Origin: Trebonia kvetii
GTDB taxonomy: Bacteria > Actinomycetota > Actinomycetes > Streptosporangiales > Streptosporangiaceae
Length of the DNA: 64,000 nucleotides
Reading direction: 5' to 3'
Assembly (NCBI RefSeq): GCF_007827045.1
Contig: NZ_RPFW01000003.1
Span: 868,001-932,000 of the forward strand
In this document: piece by piece, positions 62,196-64,000 of the stretch
How positions within the stretch are numbered: position 1 is the stretch's first letter
How the letters are laid out: each line of letters starts with the position of its first letter
Position numbers and translations under genes: made by a program
Notes under the pieces: model-generated
Told to the model about the DNA's origin: nothing
What the model saw: the letters and a program-made list of their open reading frames with translations, nothing else
The model's database searches: none

Positions 62196-64000
62196 ATGTT
62201 GCCACCCGTTAGGGTCCGAACAGCGGGGCAAGAGCCCGTGCCGGTGGTCGACAGCGTCCACGCGGCGATCAGACGTGCTCCCGTGCTGATGCGGCCGGTG
62301 CTAGCGGCGCTTTCGGTGGCTTTCCTGCCCTGGCTGCTCGCGCCGATCTGCGTGTTCCGCGGCGTGCGCACCGTCATGGCCTCGGTGTACGTGGCGGCCT
62401 TCTGGGCCTGGGTCTACGTGCTCATCAGCGCCAACCGGCTGAACACCCACGCGGCGCCGACGGCGGCGCCCACCGCCCGCACGGTTGCCACGGTGCCGCC
62501 GGGGTGGCTGCTCGCCATGCTGGTGACCCCGTTCCTCGTCGCGGCGCTTGCCAACATCAGGCCGCTGTCCCGCTGGTTCATCTCCTGCCGCACCGTGGCC
62601 TGGTCGCTGCTGTGGTCATCGCCCGTCGTCTTCTTCATCGTGCAGGCCTCGCCGCAGAACACCATGTTCGCTGTGATCGCCATCTGGGTGATCGCCGCCG
62701 CGCTCATCGGCTGGCGGGCCGCCAAGGGCTCGCAGGAGGCCCGCATGTTCGGCCCGGACGGCCCGCTCGCCGCGCACGCGCCCGGCGCGGCCCCGGTGCC
62801 GCCGCCACCCGCGCCGGCCGGCCCTGCGGGCAGCGTGCCCGACCGGCGGTCAGGCCCGATGCCGCGCGCCGGCGGTGGCCACTCGCCGGCGCAGTACAGC
62901 ACCAGGGCGCAGGGCGTCGCCCAGGTCTTCGCCGACCATGCGGCACGTGAGCCGCAGCCCGCCGTCGCGGCGCCCAAGCCGGTGATCACCCCCGAGCAGG
63001 CGCTCGCCGAACTCGACGCGATGATCGGGCTCGGGCCGGTCAAGGAGCAGGTCCGCTCGATCGCCGTGTCCATCGAGGCGGCGCGCCGCCGGGCGGTGGC
63101 CGGCTTCGGCACCGACCGGCCGATGCGGCACTTCGTCTTCCTCGGCCCCCCAGGAACGGGCAAGACCACCGTGGCCCGGGTGATCGGCAAGATCTTCTAC
63201 TCCTTCGGCCTGCTGGACACCCCGGAGGTGGTCGAGGCGCAGCGCTCCGACCTGGTGGGCGAGTACCTGGGCGCGACCGCCATCAAGACCAACGACCTGA
63301 TCGACTCGGCGCTCGGCCGGGTGCTGTTCATCGACGAGGCGTACAGCCTGGTGAACGAGGGCGACGGGCAGAGCGACCGGTTCGGCGCCGAGGCGGTGCA
63401 GACCCTGCTCAAGCGCGCGGAAGACGACAGGGAGAACCTGATCATCATCCTGGCCGGCTACGAGAAGCAGACCGAGGCCTTCCTCGCCACGAACCCGGGC
63501 ATGGCCTCCCGCTTCGCGTCCAGGATCAAGTTCCCCACCTATTCGGCGGAGGAACTGCTCGCCCTCGCCGAGTCGCAGCTCGCGGCCCGCCAGGAGGGCC
63601 TCACCCCGGACGCGCGCCGGGTGCTGTGGCGGATGCTCGACGAGATGGAGCGCCGGCGCATCACCGACGAGCTTGGCAACGGCAGGTTCGTCAGGACGCT
63701 GCTCGAGAAGGCCGGCCAGGCGCGTGACGTCCGGGTGATGGGCGCGGGCGGTGACCCGCGCGCCGAGGACCTGCTCACGATAGGTGCCGCCGACCTGGAG
63801 AAGGCATACTCCGAGCTGACCTCGCGGCTGCGCGGCTACGAGGACACCCCGACGCTGGAGTCCGCGTTCGCCGAGCTCGACGAGCTTGTCGGGCTCGAGC
63901 CCGTCAAGCAGCAGGTGCGCGCGATCGCCGCGCAGCTGCGCGTCGCGAAGCTCCGCGACCGCCAGGGGCTGACCAGCCAGCCGCCGGCCAGGCACTTCGT
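62196..64000 (+). CDS. CbxX/EccA-like double AAA+ ATPase (3' end outside window)
   Basis: About 601 residues are present and the frame is open at the right edge. The start is the ATG at 62196 after GAGGGAG. Four hydrophobic segments (first around VLAALSVAFLPWLLAPICVF) and a Pro/Ala-rich linker lead to an AAA+ module of the CbxX/CfxQ/EccA type: EQALAELDAMIGLGPVKEQV, Walker A FLGPPGTGKTTVARVIGKIF, Walker B VLFIDEAYSL. A second module begins at about residue 550 (ELDELVGLEPVKQQVRAIAA). Fusion of membrane segments to this ATPase type is unusual. An ESX-type link is possible but not shown here. Confidence 0.8.
   Translation, partial: MLPPVRVRTAGQEPVPVVDSVHAAIRRAPVLMRPVLAALSVAFLPWLLAPICVFRGVRTVMASVYVAAFWAWVYVLISANRLNTHAAPTAAPTARTVATVPPGWLLAMLVTPFLVAALANIRPLSRWFISCRTVAWSLLWSSPVVFFIVQASPQNTMFAVIAIWVIAAALIGWRAAKGSQEARMFGPDGPLAAHAPGAAPVPPPPAPAGPAGSVPDRRSGPMPRAGGGHSPAQYSTRAQGVAQVFADHAAREPQPAVAAPKPVITPEQALAELDAMIGLGPVKEQVRSIAVSIEAARRRAVAGFGTDRPMRHFVFLGPPGTGKTTVARVIGKIFYSFGLLDTPEVVEAQRSDLVGEYLGATAIKTNDLIDSALGRVLFIDEAYSLVNEGDGQSDRFGAEAVQTLLKRAEDDRENLIIILAGYEKQTEAFLATNPGMASRFASRIKFPTYSAEELLALAESQLAARQEGLTPDARRVLWRMLDEMERRRITDELGNGRFVRTLLEKAGQARDVRVMGAGGDPRAEDLLTIGAADLEKAYSELTSRLRGYEDTPTLESAFAELDELVGLEPVKQQVRAIAAQLRVAKLRDRQGLTSQPPARHF

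Overview
The window is high-GC DNA from an actinomycete. Marker genes that support this are mshC (mycothiol), a stand-alone MsiK-type sugar ATPase, the lexA / LysM division-suppressor / nrdR / nrdJ block, a group I xylose isomerase, a DUF4192 gene and a pair of genes for 10-methyl-branched fatty acids. The genus cannot be fixed from sequence alone; the gene content fits a soil or plant-litter organism of the Streptomycetales/Streptosporangiales type.

Regions. (a) 1-7.1 kb: the 5' part of a sugar-binding lipoprotein gene and a divergent LacI regulator; a methyltransferase; a LuxR/HD-GYP regulator; and a minus-strand operon of a 30-codon ORF, an SDR, a CmcJ-family oxygenase and an enolase-superfamily enzyme. 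(b) 7.2-21.9 kb: a xylo-/arabino-oligosaccharide locus. The minus strand carries LacI regulator, GH3 glycosidase and msiK. The divergent plus-strand operon carries a binding protein, two permeases, a GH51 arabinofuranosidase and xylA. An MFS gene and xylB follow. The plus-strand operon has no ATPase, so the nearby msiK gene probably powers the importer. Similar inverted sites built on CGAAA-N2-TTTCG lie in the divergent promoter region and upstream of xylB, suggesting one LacI regulon. (c) 22-29.9 kb: mshC, a DUF4192 gene, the bfaA/bfaB-type pair, a ketosynthase-like protein without the usual catalytic triad, and mgsA. (d) 29.9-39.7 kb: leuS behind an apparent leader-peptide attenuator (MRPVRLLLS), then lexA, a LysM division-suppressor-like gene, nrdR, nrdJ, an HhH membrane protein and a lipoprotein. 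(e) 39.9-49.6 kb: an ABC-2 exporter operon ending in a large beta-propeller/phosphoesterase protein, MerR and aldo-keto reductase genes, a phosphotransferase, a truncated SRPBCC gene and a GT-C-type membrane protein. (f) 49.6-56.2 kb: a 31-bp tandem duplication, a PadR/ATPase/FtsX operon with a near-perfect operator, and a run of broken genes (integrase-like, MFS, DinB). (g) 56.2-64 kb: a divergent MarR/MFS pair with a leaderless-type promoter, an isopenicillin-N-synthase-like oxygenase, a MurJ/MviN-type flippase, a GNAT acetyltransferase and the 5' part of a double-AAA+ CbxX/EccA-like protein.

The most informative non-coding elements are the leuS leader, the putative xylose operators, the PadR operator, SOS-like boxes between lexA and the LysM gene, a 161-bp MITE-like inverted repeat and several strong hairpins at gene ends. 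All calls come from reading the sequence; no database search was run.
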